Assembly (NCBI GenBank): GCA_025351615.1
Contig: JANXVP010000199.1
Span: 1 to 6,506 of the forward strand
Length of the DNA: 6,506 nucleotides
DNA from: Ramlibacter sp.
GTDB taxonomy: Bacteria; Pseudomonadota; Gammaproteobacteria; Burkholderiales; Burkholderiaceae_C
Direction of reading: 5' to 3'
Numbering within the stretch: the stretch's first letter is position 1; every line of letters starts with the position of its first letter. The notes below the pieces were generated by a model, which made no database searches, was not told the origin of the DNA, and saw only the letters and a program-made list of their open reading frames with translations. Shown here in pieces: positions 6,216 to 6,506 of the stretch. The position numbers and the translations under genes were made by a program.

Positions 6216-6506
6216 ATGTCGCTCTACCGCCTGATCGGCCAATTCCTGCGTCGCCATTCGGGCGCCTACGCGTCGTCGGGTGCGATGCTGGCCGGCATCG
6301 CGGTGATGATCGTGCTGATCCCGCGTCAGATCGGCCAGGTGGTGGATGGGCTGGCGGCCAACCGGCTCCATGGCGCCGATTTGCTGCGCGAGCTGGCCTG
6401 GCTGCTGGTGGCCGGTGTGCTGGTCTACTTCCTGCGCGCCGGCTGGCGGCTGCGGCTGTTCGCTGCCTCGTTCAAGCTCGGCGTCGAGTTGCGGCAGCGG
6501 CTGTAT
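6216..6506 (+). CDS. ABC exporter (MdlA-like, fused permease-ATPase), N-terminal 97 residues only
   Basis: An open frame begins at ATG 6216 and continues to the right edge without a stop. It starts MSLYRLIGQFLRRH, followed by a first membrane segment (about 20-36, containing GAMLAGIAVMIVLIPRQIG), then QVVDGLAA, a second segment (about 59-73, LAWLLVAGVLVYFLRA) and FAASFKLGVELRQRLY. The pattern of two helices, VVDG, and a W-R-LxFxASxxLxVELR stretch resembles the start of the MdlA/YheI-type half-transporter, in which the ATP-binding domain follows the permease. These exporters usually act as heterodimers with a second half encoded next door, so an MdlB-like partner may follow outside the window. 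It lies 22 bases after the monooxygenase stop and has no recognisable ribosome-binding site, only a T7 run (6207-6213). The substrate cannot be inferred. Confidence 0.8.
   Translation, partial: MSLYRLIGQFLRRHSGAYASSGAMLAGIAVMIVLIPRQIGQVVDGLAANRLHGADLLRELAWLLVAGVLVYFLRAGWRLRLFAASFKLGVELRQRLY

Overview
The window is about two-thirds GC with strong G/C third-position bias and densely packed genes. Gene content and protein style fit a betaproteobacterium of the order Burkholderiales, possibly Comamonadaceae. That placement rests on recognising protein families by eye, not on a search.

Layout. From 4611 leftwards on the minus strand runs one compact unit: the methylcrotonyl-CoA carboxylase carboxyltransferase subunit (liuB/mccB), an acyl-CoA dehydrogenase, an exported alpha/beta hydrolase, a DUF4126 membrane protein, and the N-terminus of the biotin carboxylase subunit (liuD/mccA), which runs off the left edge. 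Junctions are 14 nt, 14 nt, a 4-nt ATGA overlap and a 35-nt overlap, so a polycistronic mRNA with translational coupling is likely. A sigma70-like promoter with an extended -10 (4650-4678) sits just upstream of liuB and would start this unit. On the plus strand, diverging from liuB, are an EthA-like Baeyer-Villiger flavin monooxygenase (4694-6193) and the N-terminus of an MdlA-like ABC exporter (from 6216), cut by the right edge.

How the genes work together. The two carboxylase subunits together make methylcrotonyl-CoA carboxylase, the biotin-dependent step of leucine/isovalerate catabolism. The acyl-CoA dehydrogenase between them probably supplies an unsaturated acyl-CoA in the same or a neighbouring branched-chain route. 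Its catalytic glutamate sits in the isovaleryl/long-chain-type position rather than the medium-chain-type position. The exported hydrolase and the DUF4126 protein are the unexplained members of the unit. The monooxygenase has all the type I Baeyer-Villiger fingerprints and closely resembles mycobacterial EthA, but no EthR-like regulator is next to it here. I found no RNA gene, insertion sequence, CRISPR array or clear terminator. The window looks like ordinary catabolic chromosome with a few odd details, not a new defence or mobile system.
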